Shown here: positions 8,593 to 17,902 of the stretch, one piece after another
Layout of the letters: every line of letters starts with the position of its first letter
How positions within the stretch are numbered: the stretch's first letter is position 1
From: Duganella sp.
GTDB taxonomy: Bacteria > Pseudomonadota > Gammaproteobacteria > Burkholderiales > Burkholderiaceae_D
Direction of reading: 5' to 3'
Assembly (NCBI GenBank): GCA_026225475.1
Contig: JAMFSU010000132.1
Span: 1 to 47,446, forward strand
DNA length: 47,446 bases
Program-made: the position numbers and the translations under genes
The notes under the pieces: model-generated
Database searches by the model: none
Told to the model about the DNA's origin: nothing
What the model saw: the letters and a program-made list of their open reading frames with translations, nothing else

Positions 8593-9111
8593 ATGGCAAA
8601 AATGCAATCGAAAACGCAAAGCGACAAGCCTGATGACGGCATGCGCGAAAAAATGATCGCGGTCAACCGTGTCACCAAAGTGGTGAAGGGTGGTCGTATC
8701 ATGGGTTTCGCAGCGCTGGCAGTTGTTGGTGACGGCGATGGTCGTATCGGTATGGGCAAGGGCAAGTCGAAAGAAGTGCCAGTTGCAGTGCAGAAGGCAA
8801 TGGAAGAAGCCCGTCGCAAGATGATCAAGGTCACCTTGAAGAATGGCACCTTGCAACACACAGTAACCGGCAAGCACGGTGCATCATCAGTTCTGATGTC
8901 ACCGGCTAAAGACGGTACTGGCGTGATCGCTGGTGGTCCAATGCGCGCAATTTTCGAAGTAATGGGCGTGACCAACGTCGTTGCTAAGTCGAATGGTTCT
9001 ACCAATCCTTACAACATGGTCCGTGCAACACTCGACGGTTTGTCCAAAATGAACACTCCAGCAGAAATTGCAGCCAAGCGCGGCAAGTCTGTTGAAGACA
9101 TCCTGGGCTAA
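8593..9111 (+). CDS. rpsE: 30S ribosomal protein S5
   Basis: S5 has a double-stranded-RNA-binding-like N-terminal domain and acts in decoding fidelity and mRNA unwinding. At 172 aa it is slightly longer than the E. coli protein because of a 15-20-residue polar N-terminus before [18 protein letters not shown]. The segments [14 protein letters not shown] and [13 protein letters not shown] are conserved. It follows rplR by 11 bp and precedes rpmD by 10 bp. Confidence 0.98.
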   Translation: MAKMQSKTQSDKPDDGMREKMIAVNRVTKVVKGGRIMGFAALAVVGDGDGRIGMGKGKSKEVPVAVQKAMEEARRKMIKVTLKNGTLQHTVTGKHGASSVLMSPAKDGTGVIAGGPMRAIFEVMGVTNVVAKSNGSTNPYNMVRATLDGLSKMNTPAEIAAKRGKSVEDILG

Positions 9112-9121
9112 GGTAAAACAG

Positions 9122-9301
9122 ATGGCAAACACAATCAAAGTGCAACTGGTCAAGGGTTTGATCGGTACTCGCCAAGACCACCGTGCAACAGTGCGCGGCT
9201 TGGGACTGCGTCGCGTTAATTCGGTTTCCGAATTGCAAGACACCCCATCGGTTCGCGGCATGATCAACAAAGTGTCCTATCTTGTGAAAGTGGTTTCGTA
9301 A
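9122..9301 (+). CDS. rpmD: 50S ribosomal protein L30
   Basis: L30 is a small 59-aa protein of the large subunit. It starts [15 protein letters not shown] and has the family-typical [20 protein letters not shown]. The frame is open further upstream into rpsE, but ATG 9122 is the conserved start. The ribosome binding site is weak (AAGGTAAAACAG overlapping the rpsE stop), suggesting coupled translation. Confidence 0.97.
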   Translation: MANTIKVQLVKGLIGTRQDHRATVRGLGLRRVNSVSELQDTPSVRGMINKVSYLVKVVS

Positions 9302-9328
9302 GCCTTGGGCTTGCGAACGGAGCAAATC

Positions 9329-9760
9329 ATGGAATTAAACACAATCCAACCTGCAGATGGCGCCAAGCACTACAAGCGTCGCGTCGGTCGTGGTATCGGT
9401 TCGGGCATGGGTAAAACCGCCGGCCGTGGCCACAAGGGGCAAAAATCGCGTTCGGGCGGTTTCCATAAAGTCGGTTTTGAAGGCGGTCAGATGCCTCTGC
9501 AACGTCGTCTGCCTAAGCGTGGTTTTAAATCGCTGGCAACGCCGTACAAGGCTGAAGTTCGCTTGTCCGATCTGGAAAAGCTGCCAGTTGGCGAAGTCGA
9601 TATTCTGGCATTGAAGCAAGCCGGTGTCGTCTCTGAATTGGCTAAGGTCGTCCGCATCATTCTGTCGGGCGAGCTGACCAAGAAAGTAACAGTCAAGGGT
9701 TTGATTGCTACCAAGGGCGCTAAGGCTGCTATCGAAGCAGCTGGTGGTTCGGTAGCTTAA
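9329..9760 (+). CDS. rplO: 50S ribosomal protein L15
   Basis: L15 is a late-assembly large-subunit protein with a long extended N-terminus. The start is ATG 9329 with GGAG at 9319-9322; an in-frame TTG at 9305 lacks a ribosome binding site. The 143 aa protein has [20 protein letters not shown] and the Gly-rich run [20 protein letters not shown], both typical. secY starts 25 bp downstream. Confidence 0.97.
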   Translation: MELNTIQPADGAKHYKRRVGRGIGSGMGKTAGRGHKGQKSRSGGFHKVGFEGGQMPLQRRLPKRGFKSLATPYKAEVRLSDLEKLPVGEVDILALKQAGVVSELAKVVRIILSGELTKKVTVKGLIATKGAKAAIEAAGGSVA

Positions 9761-9785
9761 TCACACTGTTGACGCGGAGCATTAA

Positions 9786-11117
9786 TTGGCGACTAAACCC
9801 CAACTTGCGAAAGGCGCTGCAAAAGGTTTCCCTTGGGGCCGTTTGTGGTTCTTGCTGGCCGCATTAGTTGTATATCGCATCGGTGCTCATATTCCTGTCC
9901 CAGGAATTGACCCGACGCAGTTGGCGCAATTGTTCAAACAAAACCAGGGCGGCATCCTGGGCATGTTCAACATGTTCTCCGGTGGTGCTCTGTCTCGTTT
10001 TACGATCTTCGCTCTCGGGATCATGCCGTATATCTCGGCGTCGATCATCATGCAGTTGCTGTCGGTGGTTTCGCCGCAACTTGAAGCGTTGAAAAAAGAA
10101 GGTGAAGCTGGTCGTCGCAAGATTACCCAGTACACCCGCTACGGCACCCTGGTGCTGGCAACGTTTCAAGCGCTCGGTATTGCCGTGGCACTGGAGTCGC
10201 AAGCTGGTTTGGTGCTCGATCCAGGTCTGGCGTTCCGCCTGACGACCGTGGTAACACTGGTCACTGGTACGATGTTCCTGATGTGGTTGGGCGAACAGAT
10301 TACGGAGCGTGGTTTAGGTAATGGTATTTCCATCATTATCTTTGCCGGTATCGCAGCTGGTTTGCCGAATGCATTGGGTGGCTTGTTTGAGCTAGTTCGT
10401 ACTGGTTCGATGAATGCAATCTCTGCGATTTTGATCTGCATAATCGTTGCCTTCGTGACGTTCCTAGTGGTGTTCATTGAACGCGGTCAACGCAAGATTC
10501 TGGTGAATTACGCCAAGCGTCAGGTTGGTAACAAGATTTATGGCGGTCAAAGCAGTCATTTGCCGCTGAAGCTGAATATGGCTGGTGTGATTCCACCGAT
10601 CTTCGCTTCTTCGATCATCTTGTTCCCGGCCACGATTACGAGCTGGTTTACATCTGGCGATACTACCAGTCCCTTCATCCGTTTCTTGAAGGATCTGGCA
10701 GCGTCGATGGCACCTGGTGAACCGATCCACGCTTTGTTGTATGCAATTGCAATTGTTTTCTTCTGTTTTTTCTATACTGCACTGGTGTTTAACAGTAAGG
10801 AAACGGCAGATAACCTGAAGAAGAGCGGCGCGTTCGTTCCTGGTATTCGTCCCGGTGATCAGACAGCTCGCTATATCGATAAGATCTTGATGCGGTTGAC
10901 GTTAGCTGGTGCGGTCTATATCACACTGGTTTGCTTGTTGCCTGAGTTCTTGATCGCACGTTGGAAGGTGCCTTTCTACTTCGGTGGAACTTCACTTCTG
11001 ATTATCGTGGTCGTTACCATGGATTTCATGGCACAGGTGCAGAATTACGTAATGTCACAGCAGTATGAATCGTTGCTTCGCAAGGCGAATTTCAAGGGCG
11101 GTATTACTTCACGATAG
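9786..11117 (+). CDS. secY: Protein translocase subunit SecY (TTG start)
   Basis: SecY is the pore of the Sec translocon, moving unfolded proteins across or into the inner membrane with SecE and SecG. The 443 aa protein has ten predicted membrane segments and conserved parts such as [29 protein letters not shown] and [13 protein letters not shown]. The start is TTG 9786: GGAG at 9776-9779 is six bases upstream, and the encoded N-terminus [16 protein letters not shown] fits the family, while the next ATG would remove the first membrane segment. Position after rplO is universal in bacteria. Confidence 0.96.
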   Translation: MATKPQLAKGAAKGFPWGRLWFLLAALVVYRIGAHIPVPGIDPTQLAQLFKQNQGGILGMFNMFSGGALSRFTIFALGIMPYISASIIMQLLSVVSPQLEALKKEGEAGRRKITQYTRYGTLVLATFQALGIAVALESQAGLVLDPGLAFRLTTVVTLVTGTMFLMWLGEQITERGLGNGISIIIFAGIAAGLPNALGGLFELVRTGSMNAISAILICIIVAFVTFLVVFIERGQRKILVNYAKRQVGNKIYGGQSSHLPLKLNMAGVIPPIFASSIILFPATITSWFTSGDTTSPFIRFLKDLAASMAPGEPIHALLYAIAIVFFCFFYTALVFNSKETADNLKKSGAFVPGIRPGDQTARYIDKILMRLTLAGAVYITLVCLLPEFLIARWKVPFYFGGTSLLIIVVVTMDFMAQVQNYVMSQQYESLLRKANFKGGITSR

Positions 11118-11148
11118 GTGAAGAGGCGTCCAGAGACGAGAAGACCGA

Positions 11149-11367
11149 ATGGCAAAAGACGACGTTATTCAGATGCAAGGCGAGATTCTGGAAAATCTTC
11201 CGAATGCGACATTCAGAGTTAAGTTGGAAAACGGACATGTTGTACTTGGCCATATTTCCGGGAAAATGCGGATGAATTATATTCGCATCCTCCCAGGGGA
11301 TAAGGTGACGGTGGAACTGACTCCTTATGATTTGAGCCGGGCACGTATTGTGTTCCGTACCAAGTAA
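11149..11367 (+). CDS. infA: Translation initiation factor IF-1
   Basis: IF-1 is a 72-aa OB-fold factor that occupies the 30S A site during initiation. It contains [20 protein letters not shown] and [16 protein letters not shown]. Its place between secY and rpmJ is typical of betaproteobacteria and Gram-positives and differs from E. coli, where infA lies elsewhere. The interval from secY is 31 bp and includes GACGAGAAGACC, a weak ribosome binding region. Confidence 0.97.
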   Translation: MAKDDVIQMQGEILENLPNATFRVKLENGHVVLGHISGKMRMNYIRILPGDKVTVELTPYDLSRARIVFRTK

Positions 11368-11406
11368 GAGTGAAACTAATCTAGTATTGAAAGAAAGAGG
11401 GCCACA

Positions 11407-11520
11407 ATGAAAGTGCTCGCATCAGTCAAGCGGATCTGCCGCAACTGTAAGATCATCAAGCGCAAAGGCGTAGTTCGTGTTATCTGCACAGAACCGCGTC
11501 ATAAACAGCGCCAAGGTTAA
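11407..11520 (+). CDS. rpmJ: 50S ribosomal protein L36 (zinc-binding form)
   Basis: This gene encodes only 37 aa. It starts [14 protein letters not shown] and ends PRHKQRQG. The Zn ribbon is visible as Cys11, Cys14, Cys27 and His32 (CxxC...CxxxxH), marking the zinc-dependent C+ form. AAAGAGGGCCACA precedes the ATG. It stands between infA and rpsM, as in other betaproteobacteria. Confidence 0.97.
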   Translation: MKVLASVKRICRNCKIIKRKGVVRVICTEPRHKQRQG

Positions 11521-11548
11521 TTTAACGTTATTGATCGAGGAATAACGC

Positions 11549-11914
11549 ATGGCACGTATTGCAGGGGTGAACATCCCCAACCATCAGCACACTGTTATTG
11601 GCCTTACAGCCATCTACGGTGTTGGCCGTCCACGGGCGCAGGATATCTGCGTAGCTACCGGTGTCCCTACCAATAAAAAGGTCAAGGATCTGGACGATAA
11701 CGAACTGGAAAAGCTCCGCGACGAAATTGCAAAATTCGTCGTTGAAGGTGATCTGCGTCGCGAACTGTCAATGAACATCAAGCGTTTGATGGACTTGGGC
11801 TGCTACCGCGGTATGCGTCATCGTAAGGGCTTGCCTTGCCGTGGTCAGCGTACTCGCACCAATGCGCGTACTCGCAAGGGTCCACGTAAGGCAGCTCAAT
11901 CGTTGAAGAAATAA
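11549..11914 (+). CDS. rpsM: 30S ribosomal protein S13
   Basis: S13 is at the top of the 30S head and forms bridges with L5 and L31 and contacts P-site tRNA with its tail. The 121 aa protein has [20 protein letters not shown], the helix-hairpin-helix-like [12 protein letters not shown], and the basic C-terminal [28 protein letters not shown] provides the ribosome binding site. rpsK follows after 43 bp. Confidence 0.98.
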   Translation: MARIAGVNIPNHQHTVIGLTAIYGVGRPRAQDICVATGVPTNKKVKDLDDNELEKLRDEIAKFVVEGDLRRELSMNIKRLMDLGCYRGMRHRKGLPCRGQRTRTNARTRKGPRKAAQSLKK

Positions 11915-11957
11915 TCCCGGCACCCGCTAGTCGATTACCGGACTCAAGGAAATAATT

Positions 11958-12362
11958 ATGGCAAAAAGCCCAAATAACGCCGCAGCAGCACGCGTGCGCA
12001 AGAAAGTTAAGAAGAACGTTGCTGAAGGTATCGCGCACGTTCACGCTTCGTTCAACAATACCATCATCACGATCACTGATCGCCAAGGTAATGCTTTGTC
12101 TTGGGCGACTTCGGGTGGTGCTGGTTTCAAGGGTTCGCGTAAATCGACACCGTTTGCTGCCCAGGTCGCTGCTGAAGCTGCTGGCAAGGTTGCAATCGAA
12201 TGCGGCATTAAGAATCTGGAAGTGCGTATCAAGGGCCCAGGTCCAGGTCGTGAATCAGCAGTTCGCGCACTGAACAACCTCGGCATCAAGATCACTCAGA
12301 TTCAAGACGTGACGCCAGTGCCACATAACGGCTGCCGTCCTCCAAAGCGTCGTCGTATCTAA
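11958..12362 (+). CDS. rpsK: 30S ribosomal protein S11
   Basis: S11 lies on the 30S platform near the E site. The 134 aa length is slightly longer than in E. coli, with an N-terminal run of Ala, Arg and Lys before [34 protein letters not shown] and the C-terminal [16 protein letters not shown] are diagnostic. AAGGAAATAATT precedes the start. After this gene the series is interrupted by a 176-bp gap holding a -10 element, a hairpin and a terminator before rpsD. Confidence 0.98.
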   Translation: MAKSPNNAAAARVRKKVKKNVAEGIAHVHASFNNTIITITDRQGNALSWATSGGAGFKGSRKSTPFAAQVAAEAAGKVAIECGIKNLEVRIKGPGPGRESAVRALNNLGIKITQIQDVTPVPHNGCRPPKRRRI

Positions 12363-12369
12363 TCTGTAG

Positions 12370-12404
12370 TATAATCTTGCGCTTTTGCAGAATTTGCAAA
12401 AGCG
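12370..12404 (+). promoter_or_regulatory. TATAAT element and leader hairpin after rpsK
   Basis: A perfect -10 hexamer TATAAT (12370-12375) lies 8 bp after the rpsK stop, with no matching -35 at 16-18 bp. Just downstream is a perfect 10-bp hairpin (CGCTTTTGCA 12380-12389, TGCAAAAGCG 12395-12404, loop GAATT). If the -10 is used, this hairpin would be the 5' end of a leader running into the terminator at 12413-12445. Confidence 0.35.
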
Positions 12405-12412
12405 TCAGAAGC

Positions 12413-12445
12413 AACCCGCCAATGACCTTGGCGGGTTTTGTTCTT
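12413..12445 (+). terminator. Intrinsic terminator between rpsK and rpsD
   Basis: A 10-bp stem (AACCCGCCAA 12413-12422, TTGGCGGGTT 12428-12437) with a TGACC loop runs into TTTTGTTCTT. It is a textbook intrinsic terminator inside the alpha operon, 93 bp before rpsD, and implies attenuation or a separate rpsD transcript. From 12446 to 12538 only minor inverted repeats are visible. Confidence 0.8.
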
Positions 12446-12538
12446 AAGCCCACCGTTTGATTGTAAGCAAATCAGACTAGCGTTTAACCTCGAAGCCTCG
12501 GCTTTGGTGTTGGAACGTCACTCAATAAAGGAAATACC

Positions 12539-13162
12539 GTGGCACGTTATATCGGACCAAAAGCAAAACTTTCCCGCCGTGAAGGCACCGACCTGTTCCT
12601 CAAGAGCGCACGTCGCTCATTGGATTCCAAGTGCAAACTGGATTCCAAGCCAGGTCAACACGGTCGCACTTCGGGCGCACGCACTTCCGACTACGGCAAT
12701 CAATTGCGCGAAAAGCAAAAGGTCAAGCGTATGTACGGCGTGCTGGAACGCCAATTCCGCCGTTATTTCGCTGAAGCGGATCGTCGCAAGGGTAACACCG
12801 GTGAAACACTGTTGAAGTTGCTCGAAGCACGTTTGGACAACGTCGTCTATCGTATGGGCTTTGGCTCGACCCGTGCTGAAGCGCGCCAATTGGTGTCGCA
12901 CAAGGCGCTGACAGTCAACGGTATCGTCGTCAACATCGCTTCGTACCAAGTCAAGGCTGGTGACATCGTCGCCATTCGTGAAAAGGCCAAGAAGCAAGTG
13001 CGTATCGCTGAAGCACTGTCGCTGGCTGAACAATCCGGCTTCCCAGCGTGGGTTGCTGTTGACGCAAAGAAGTTTGAAGGTACCTTCAAGACTTCCCCAG
13101 ATCGTAACGAAATCGCTAACGACGTCAACGAATCGCTGATCGTCGAATTGTATTCGCGTTAA
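12539..13162 (+). CDS. rpsD: 30S ribosomal protein S4 (GTG start)
   Basis: S4 nucleates 30S assembly and, in E. coli, represses the alpha operon and binds RNA polymerase as an antiterminator. The 207 aa protein starts at GTG 12539 after AAAGGAAATACC and reads [20 protein letters not shown]. The S4 RNA-binding domain lies around residues 97-160 ([19 protein letters not shown]). The gene is enclosed by intrinsic terminators on both sides (12413-12445 and 13183-13211), which is unusual for a gene in mid-operon. Confidence 0.97.
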   Translation: MARYIGPKAKLSRREGTDLFLKSARRSLDSKCKLDSKPGQHGRTSGARTSDYGNQLREKQKVKRMYGVLERQFRRYFAEADRRKGNTGETLLKLLEARLDNVVYRMGFGSTRAEARQLVSHKALTVNGIVVNIASYQVKAGDIVAIREKAKKQVRIAEALSLAEQSGFPAWVAVDAKKFEGTFKTSPDRNEIANDVNESLIVELYSR

Positions 13163-13182
13163 TCTACAGTCTGCTTTTCTCC

Positions 13183-13211
13183 TGCCCATCAGTGTACTGA
13201 TGGGCATTTTT
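13183..13211 (+). terminator. Intrinsic terminator between rpsD and rpoA
   Basis: A perfect 10-bp stem (TGCCCATCAG 13183-13192, CTGATGGGCA 13197-13206) with loop TGTA is followed directly by five T. Only 55 bp separate it from rpoA. No convincing -35/-10 pair lies in that space, so rpoA is expected to depend on readthrough or on an unrecognised promoter. Confidence 0.85.
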
Positions 13212-13266
13212 CGACATGCCATCAGCCTTATCGGTGTAACGAGCCGAGGGTATTGAAGAGGATCAC

Positions 13267-14244
13267 ATGCAAAATAGTTTGTTGAAGCCACGTATCATCG
13301 AAGTGGAAGCGCTGGGTGCCGGTCACGCAAAAGTCGTGATGGAACCGTTTGAACGTGGTTACGGCCACACCTTGGGTAATGCGTTGCGTCGCGTGCTGCT
13401 GTCGTCAATGATCGGTTACGCACCAACTGAAGTCACTATCGCTGGTGTCGTGCACGAATATTCGTCGCTGGACGGCGTGCAAGAAGATGTCGTTGATATC
13501 TTGTTGAACCTGAAAGGCGTTGTGTTCAAGTTGCATAATCGCGACGAAGTCACGCTGACCTTGAAGAAAGAAGGCGAAGGCGTTGTGTTGGCATCGGATA
13601 TCGATCTGCCGCACGATGTTGAGCTGATTAATCCAGACCACGTGATCGCTAATCTGACTGCCGGCGGCAAGTTGGATATGCAGATCAAGGTCGAAAAGGG
13701 CCGTGGTTATGTGCCAGGTAACGTGCGTCGTTTGACGGAAGATGCTAACAAGACTATCGGCCGTATCATTCTTGATGCATCGTTCTCGCCAGTGCGCCGT
13801 GTTTCTTACGCTGTCGAATCTGCGCGTGTAGAACAACGTACTGATCTGGATAAACTGGTCATCAATATTGAAACCAACGGTGTAATCACACCGGAAGAAG
13901 CGATCCGTCAATCGGCGCGCGTTTTGGTTGATCAATTGAATGTGTTCGCTGCACTGGAAGGCACTGAAGCAACTGCCGAAGCTCCATCGCGTGCACCGCA
14001 AGTCGATCCTATCCTGTTGCGTCCAGTTGATGATCTGGAATTGACAGTGCGTTCAGCAAACTGCCTGAAGGCAGAAAATATTTACTACATTGGTGATCTG
14101 ATCCAACGTAGCGAAAATGAACTGTTGAAGACCCCGAATCTGGGCCGTAAGTCCTTGAACGAAATCAAGGAAGTTCTGGCATCCCGCGGTTTGACCTTGG
14201 GTATGAAGCTGGAAAACTGGCCGCCAGCCGGCCTGGAAAAGTAA
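13267..14244 (+). CDS. rpoA: RNA polymerase alpha subunit
   Basis: The alpha dimer nucleates RNA polymerase assembly, and its C-terminal domain binds UP elements and activators. The 325 aa protein has the N-terminal assembly domain with [19 protein letters not shown] near residue 35. An Ala/Pro-rich linker (about residues 237-250) leads to the C-terminal domain with its helix-hairpin-helix ([20 protein letters not shown]). GAAGAGGATCAC precedes the ATG. It follows the rpsD terminator by 55 bp, and rplQ lies 175 bp downstream. Confidence 0.98.
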   Translation: MQNSLLKPRIIEVEALGAGHAKVVMEPFERGYGHTLGNALRRVLLSSMIGYAPTEVTIAGVVHEYSSLDGVQEDVVDILLNLKGVVFKLHNRDEVTLTLKKEGEGVVLASDIDLPHDVELINPDHVIANLTAGGKLDMQIKVEKGRGYVPGNVRRLTEDANKTIGRIILDASFSPVRRVSYAVESARVEQRTDLDKLVINIETNGVITPEEAIRQSARVLVDQLNVFAALEGTEATAEAPSRAPQVDPILLRPVDDLELTVRSANCLKAENIYYIGDLIQRSENELLKTPNLGRKSLNEIKEVLASRGLTLGMKLENWPPAGLEK

Positions 14245-14257
14245 TATTGCAACGATG

Positions 14258-14282
14258 GCGGGCAGGCGTTTTAGCCGCCCGC
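14258..14282 (+). other. GC-rich hairpin between rpoA and rplQ
   Basis: GCGGGC and GGC (14258-14267, one bulged A) pair with GCC and GCCCGC (14274-14282) around a GTTTTA loop. No U-run follows (next bases GATCAAAG), so it is more likely an RNA processing or stability element than a terminator. The remaining gap to rplQ (14283-14419) shows no ORF. Confidence 0.4.
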
Positions 14283-14419
14283 GATCAAAGCAGCGTTGTA
14301 GAAAATTTGTTGTAAGAACCGCCTGGCAACAGGCACCAACCTAATCGATACCGGTCCGCGGCAAATAGACATTGCCGATAGAAGAGCTGGATTAAAACTG
14401 AAATCTGAAAGGAATTACC

Positions 14420-14812
14420 ATGCGTCACCGTCACGGCCTCCGTAAGCTCAATCGTACTTCTTCGCATCGTTTGGCGATGCTGCGCAACATGACAGTTTCC
14501 CTGCTGCGCCACGAAGCCATCAAGACCACTTTGCCAAAAGCCAAGGAACTGCGCCGCGTTGTCGAGCCTATCCTGACACTGGGCAAGACCGATACCCTGG
14601 CCAACAAGCGTCTGGCATTTGCGCGTCTGCGTGACCGCGAAATCGTTGGCAAGCTGTTCAATGAACTGGGCCCACGTTACGCTGCACGTAACGGCGGTTA
14701 CCTGCGTATCCTGAAAATGGGATTCCGCGTTGGTGACAATGCACCGATGGCATTTGTTGAACTGGTTGATCGCCCAGAAATTGCAGATGCTGACGTACCA
14801 ACCGCTGAGTAA
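14420..14812 (+). CDS. rplQ: 50S ribosomal protein L17
   Basis: L17 borders the tunnel exit. At 130 aa it is typical. It starts [20 protein letters not shown] and contains [17 protein letters not shown] and [32 protein letters not shown] precedes the start. It is the last gene of the ribosomal protein region and is closed by a strong terminator. Confidence 0.98.
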   Translation: MRHRHGLRKLNRTSSHRLAMLRNMTVSLLRHEAIKTTLPKAKELRRVVEPILTLGKTDTLANKRLAFARLRDREIVGKLFNELGPRYAARNGGYLRILKMGFRVGDNAPMAFVELVDRPEIADADVPTAE

Positions 14813-14829
14813 TCTTTGCGATTGCGTTG

Positions 14830-14857
14830 AAAAAGCCAGGCTTAGCCTGGCTTTTTT
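14830..14857 (+). terminator. Intrinsic terminator after rplQ
   Basis: GCCAGGC (14835-14841) and GCCTGGC (14845-14851) pair around a TTA loop, preceded by A5 and followed by T6. This is a clear end to the alpha operon, and the flanking A-run makes it potentially bidirectional. Confidence 0.9.
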
Positions 14858-14968
14858 GCATTCAGAGGCAGCGTAGTCGGCAGCACGCACATTGCACTGC
14901 TGATGGTCATGCCAGTCTGATCAAACGTGTATCATCCGATTGCACATGCACGCTTCAAGGAGAGAGTC

Positions 14969-15301
14969 ATGCACCAGGTCCTACTCGTCTTAACCAACCT
15001 AGCTGATGCCGAACAGGCGCAAGCAATCGCAGCACATTTGGTGGAACAAAGATTGGCTGCCTGTGTCAATATTTTGCCTGCAGTTCAGTCGATTTATCAC
15101 TGGCAAGGTGTGATCACGCATACGAGCGAAATCACCTTGTTGATCAAGACGACGCAGACCCGATATTCTGAGGTAGAAGCGGCGATCACAAAGTTGCATC
15201 CCTATGATTTACCCGAAATCATCGCCATCCCTATCAGCGATGGCCTGCCAAGTTATCTGCAGTGGATTGCTGCAGAGACCTCGAGAGAAATGAATGCTTA
15301 A
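14969..15301 (+). CDS. cutA: CutA-like divalent cation tolerance protein
   Basis: CutA is a small trimeric, ferredoxin-like-fold protein linked to divalent metal tolerance in E. coli; its biochemical role is not settled. The 110 aa protein starts MHQVLLVLTNLADAEQAQAI and has the family signatures LAACVNILPAVQSIYHWQG and LHPYDLPEIIAIP. The start is ATG 14969 after AAGGAGAGAGTC; an earlier in-frame start lacks such a site. It overlaps dsbD by 8 bp, and the same cutA-dsbD pairing occurs in many proteobacteria. Confidence 0.94.
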   Translation: MHQVLLVLTNLADAEQAQAIAAHLVEQRLAACVNILPAVQSIYHWQGVITHTSEITLLIKTTQTRYSEVEAAITKLHPYDLPEIIAIPISDGLPSYLQWIAAETSREMNA

Positions 15302-17063
15302 CTGTTTGTCGATGGCGCGCTGGCGTCGTCTGAAAGTCCTTCTAGGACTGATGCTACTGCTGGGTCTGCCATTGGCTTCCGGACCGGCATGGGCCGATGA
15401 CTATCTGGCACCAGAAGCCGCATTCAGGTTCAGTGCGCAGATGGTTGACGCCAGTACCGTCGAGGTGAGCTATACGATTGCCGATGGTTACTATATGTAT
15501 CGTGATCGATTTCATTTTCGTGCCGAAGGTGCGACGCTGGGTACAGCGGTTTTCCCAGATGGCAAAGTTAAGTTCGACGAAAACTTCGGCAAGGAAGTTG
15601 AAACCTATCACAGCAGCATTCATATCCGCCTGCCGCTACAGGCCCCTGGGTCATACAAATTGATTGTCACTGCTCAGGGCTGCGCGGACAAGGGCTTGTG
15701 CTATCCGCCATTGGACAGTGTCGCGCAACTGTCGCCAGCTTCGATCGGCATCGTGGTCAGTGCCAGCACTAGCGGCGCAAATGAAACGCAGCAGAGCGAG
15801 CTGGAGCAGGTAGCGGCGACCCTGGATAGCGGCAAACTGTGGGTTGTCATGGCGGGCATGTTGGTGATCGGTTTAGGCCTGTCATTGCTACCGTGCACTT
15901 GGCCCATGTTTCCGATTCTATCTTCGATCATCATTGGTGGCGGTACCAGTACCAGCCGCGGCAAGGGCTTTCTGCTGGCGCTGATCTATACCCAGGGTAT
16001 GGCCATCGTCTACAGCGTCTTTGGCGTCGCCGCCGCCCTGGCTGGCCAGAGCCTGACGGCGTCCTTGCAAAATCCTTGGGTGCTAGGCGCATTTGCGATC
16101 TTGCTGGCAGCCTTGGCCTTGTCGATGTTCGACCTGTATCAATTGCAACTACCATCGGCATGGCAATCCAAGTTGAGCGGCGTCTCGGGCCGCCAACGTG
16201 GTGGCAGGCTGATCGGTGTGTTTCTGATGGGCGCGCTGTCAGCGCTGATCGTCGGGCCTTGCGTGACGGCACCGCTGGCCGGGATCTTGTTGTTCATCAG
16301 CCAGACCCATGATGTATTGCTGGGTGGTGCCGCGCTGTATGCGATGGCTATCGGCATGAGCGTGCCATTGCTGTTGATCGGAGCGTCTGCCGGCGCCATA
16401 TTGCCGCGTGCCGGTGGTTGGATGGACGCCATCAAGCGCTTCTTCGGCGTGATGATGCTGGCCACGGCCTGGTGGATGATTGCGCCGCTCTTGCCAGTGT
16501 GGTTGGCGATTGCCGGCTGGGCGGCGTTGGGTATCGGCTATGGTGCCTATCTCCTGTGGGGCGGTTCGGGTTTCTGGCTGGCGCGCGCAGTGGGATTGGC
16601 GTTTGCTGCACTGGGCTTAATGCAATTGGTTAATGTAGTCAGCGGCGGCCGCGATGTGCTGGCACCGTTGGCCCAATTCGGCAGTGGTCGTGCAGCGACT
16701 GCGCAGACCAGCTTCGTCAGAGTCAAGTCGATCGCCGAACTCGATGCGGCCCTGGCGCAAACTGGTGGCAAGCCCGCCTTGCTCGATTTTTACGCCGACT
16801 GGTGCGTGTCTTGTAAGGAGATGGAGAAATTCACGTTCACCGATACTCGTGTGCAGCAGAAGTTTGCACAAATGGTCTTGCTGCAAATCGACGTCACTGC
16901 CAACAATGCCGACGATAAAGCCATGCTCAAGCGTTTTCAGTTGTTCGGGCCGCCAGGCATCATCCTGTTTGATCGCCAGGGGCGTGAATTGGATGGCAAG
17001 CGTGTGATCGGTTATCAAGATGCCGAGCAATTCCTCAAGAGCCTGCAGGCGGTGCTGCCGTGA
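15294..17063 (+). CDS. dsbD: Thiol:disulfide interchange protein DsbD
   Basis: DsbD carries electrons from cytoplasmic thioredoxin across the inner membrane to periplasmic DsbC, DsbG and cytochrome c maturation. The 589 aa protein shows all three parts. There is a signal peptide (about 1-34, ending AWA) and a periplasmic alpha domain with Cys130 and Cys136. About eight membrane segments (183-450) follow, with redox Cys201 (LLPCTWP) and Cys323 (VGPCVTAP). A C-terminal thioredoxin domain carries the CxxC motif WCVSCK (Cys504, Cys507). All six functional cysteines are present. The start overlaps cutA; ATG 15312 is an alternative. Confidence 0.96.
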   Translation: MLNCLSMARWRRLKVLLGLMLLLGLPLASGPAWADDYLAPEAAFRFSAQMVDASTVEVSYTIADGYYMYRDRFHFRAEGATLGTAVFPDGKVKFDENFGKEVETYHSSIHIRLPLQAPGSYKLIVTAQGCADKGLCYPPLDSVAQLSPASIGIVVSASTSGANETQQSELEQVAATLDSGKLWVVMAGMLVIGLGLSLLPCTWPMFPILSSIIIGGGTSTSRGKGFLLALIYTQGMAIVYSVFGVAAALAGQSLTASLQNPWVLGAFAILLAALALSMFDLYQLQLPSAWQSKLSGVSGRQRGGRLIGVFLMGALSALIVGPCVTAPLAGILLFISQTHDVLLGGAALYAMAIGMSVPLLLIGASAGAILPRAGGWMDAIKRFFGVMMLATAWWMIAPLLPVWLAIAGWAALGIGYGAYLLWGGSGFWLARAVGLAFAALGLMQLVNVVSGGRDVLAPLAQFGSGRAATAQTSFVRVKSIAELDAALAQTGGKPALLDFYADWCVSCKEMEKFTFTDTRVQQKFAQMVLLQIDVTANNADDKAMLKRFQLFGPPGIILFDRQGRELDGKRVIGYQDAEQFLKSLQAVLP

Positions 17064-17143
17064 AATCTTGTCGGGATAGCATGCGTGCAGACCGATGCAT
17101 CGGCATCATAGCCTGCCGTTATTTAGTTAGGCGTTAATAGTCG

Positions 17144-17172
17144 TTGGCACTACTCGCTGCTGACGTTAAAGT
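17144..17172 (+). promoter_or_regulatory. Candidate sigma-70 promoter of the peroxiredoxin gene
   Basis: TTGGCA (17144-17149), a 17-bp spacer and TAAAGT (17167-17172) match the consensus at 5/6 and 4/6. The predicted start is about 27 bp before ATG 17206. It lies in the 142-bp gap after dsbD, so the peroxiredoxin is probably transcribed on its own. Confidence 0.5.
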
Positions 17173-17205
17173 AGACGCTCCGCATTTGCTATCAAGGAGA
17201 CTGAG

Positions 17206-17844
17206 ATGACACTACGTTTAGGTGATACCGCCCCCGATTTCGAACAAGATTCCTCGATCGGCAACTTGAAGTTTTATGAATGGGCGGGCGACTCCTGGGT
17301 CGTGCTGTTTTCCCATCCTGCCGATTTCACACCGGTCTGTACTACAGAGCTGGGCCTGACCGCCAAGCTGAAGCCGGAATTCGACAAGCGCAACGTCAAA
17401 GCCATCGCGCTGTCGGTTGATGGCGCCGAAGCCCATCAGAAGTGGATCAAAGATATTGAAGATACGCAGAAGACTGTTGTCGGTTTTCCTATTGTCGCTG
17501 ACGTCGACAAGAAAGTCGCCAACTTGTACGACATGATTCATCCGAATCAGTCGGAAACCGCCACCGTGCGCTCGCTGTTCATTATCGATCCAAAGAAGAA
17601 GGTGCGCCTGATCATTACTTACCCAATGAGCACTGGTCGCAATTTTGACGAAGTTTTGCGCGTGCTCGATGCCTTGCAATTGACCGACGGTTATACCGTG
17701 GCAACACCGGGCAATTGGAAAGATGGCGACGATGTGATTATCCCCTTGTCGATCAAGGATGAAGAAGTGATCAAGCAGAAATATCCCAAGGGCTATACCT
17801 CGCCACGTCCCTATCTGCGCATCACGCCACAGCCAAACAAGTGA
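17206..17844 (+). CDS. 1-Cys peroxiredoxin (Prx6 type)
   Basis: This is a thiol peroxidase that reduces peroxides in the cytoplasm. The 212 aa length and the C-terminal extension (TVATPGNWKDGDDVIIPLS) are those of the Prx6 subfamily. The peroxidatic Cys45 is in PADFTPVCTTE. There is no other cysteine in the protein, so no intramolecular resolving Cys exists and an external thiol must regenerate it. CAAGGAGACTGAG precedes the start. It has its own promoter candidate and its own terminator, so it appears monocistronic. An LsfA-like role in sulfur or oxidative stress is possible but not shown. Confidence 0.95.
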   Translation: MTLRLGDTAPDFEQDSSIGNLKFYEWAGDSWVVLFSHPADFTPVCTTELGLTAKLKPEFDKRNVKAIALSVDGAEAHQKWIKDIEDTQKTVVGFPIVADVDKKVANLYDMIHPNQSETATVRSLFIIDPKKKVRLIITYPMSTGRNFDEVLRVLDALQLTDGYTVATPGNWKDGDDVIIPLSIKDEEVIKQKYPKGYTSPRPYLRITPQPNK

Positions 17845-17867
17845 TGGCAAAATCGGTTTAACGATCA

Positions 17868-17902
17868 AGCGTCTGGGTTCAATTGCACCAGACGCTTTTT
17901 TT
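17868..17902 (+). terminator. Intrinsic terminator after the peroxiredoxin gene
   Basis: AGCGTCTGG (17868-17876) pairs with CCAGACGCT (17888-17896), loop of 11 nt, followed by T6 to 17902. The U-run overlaps the 3' end of the convergent LysR gene. Confidence 0.88.
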
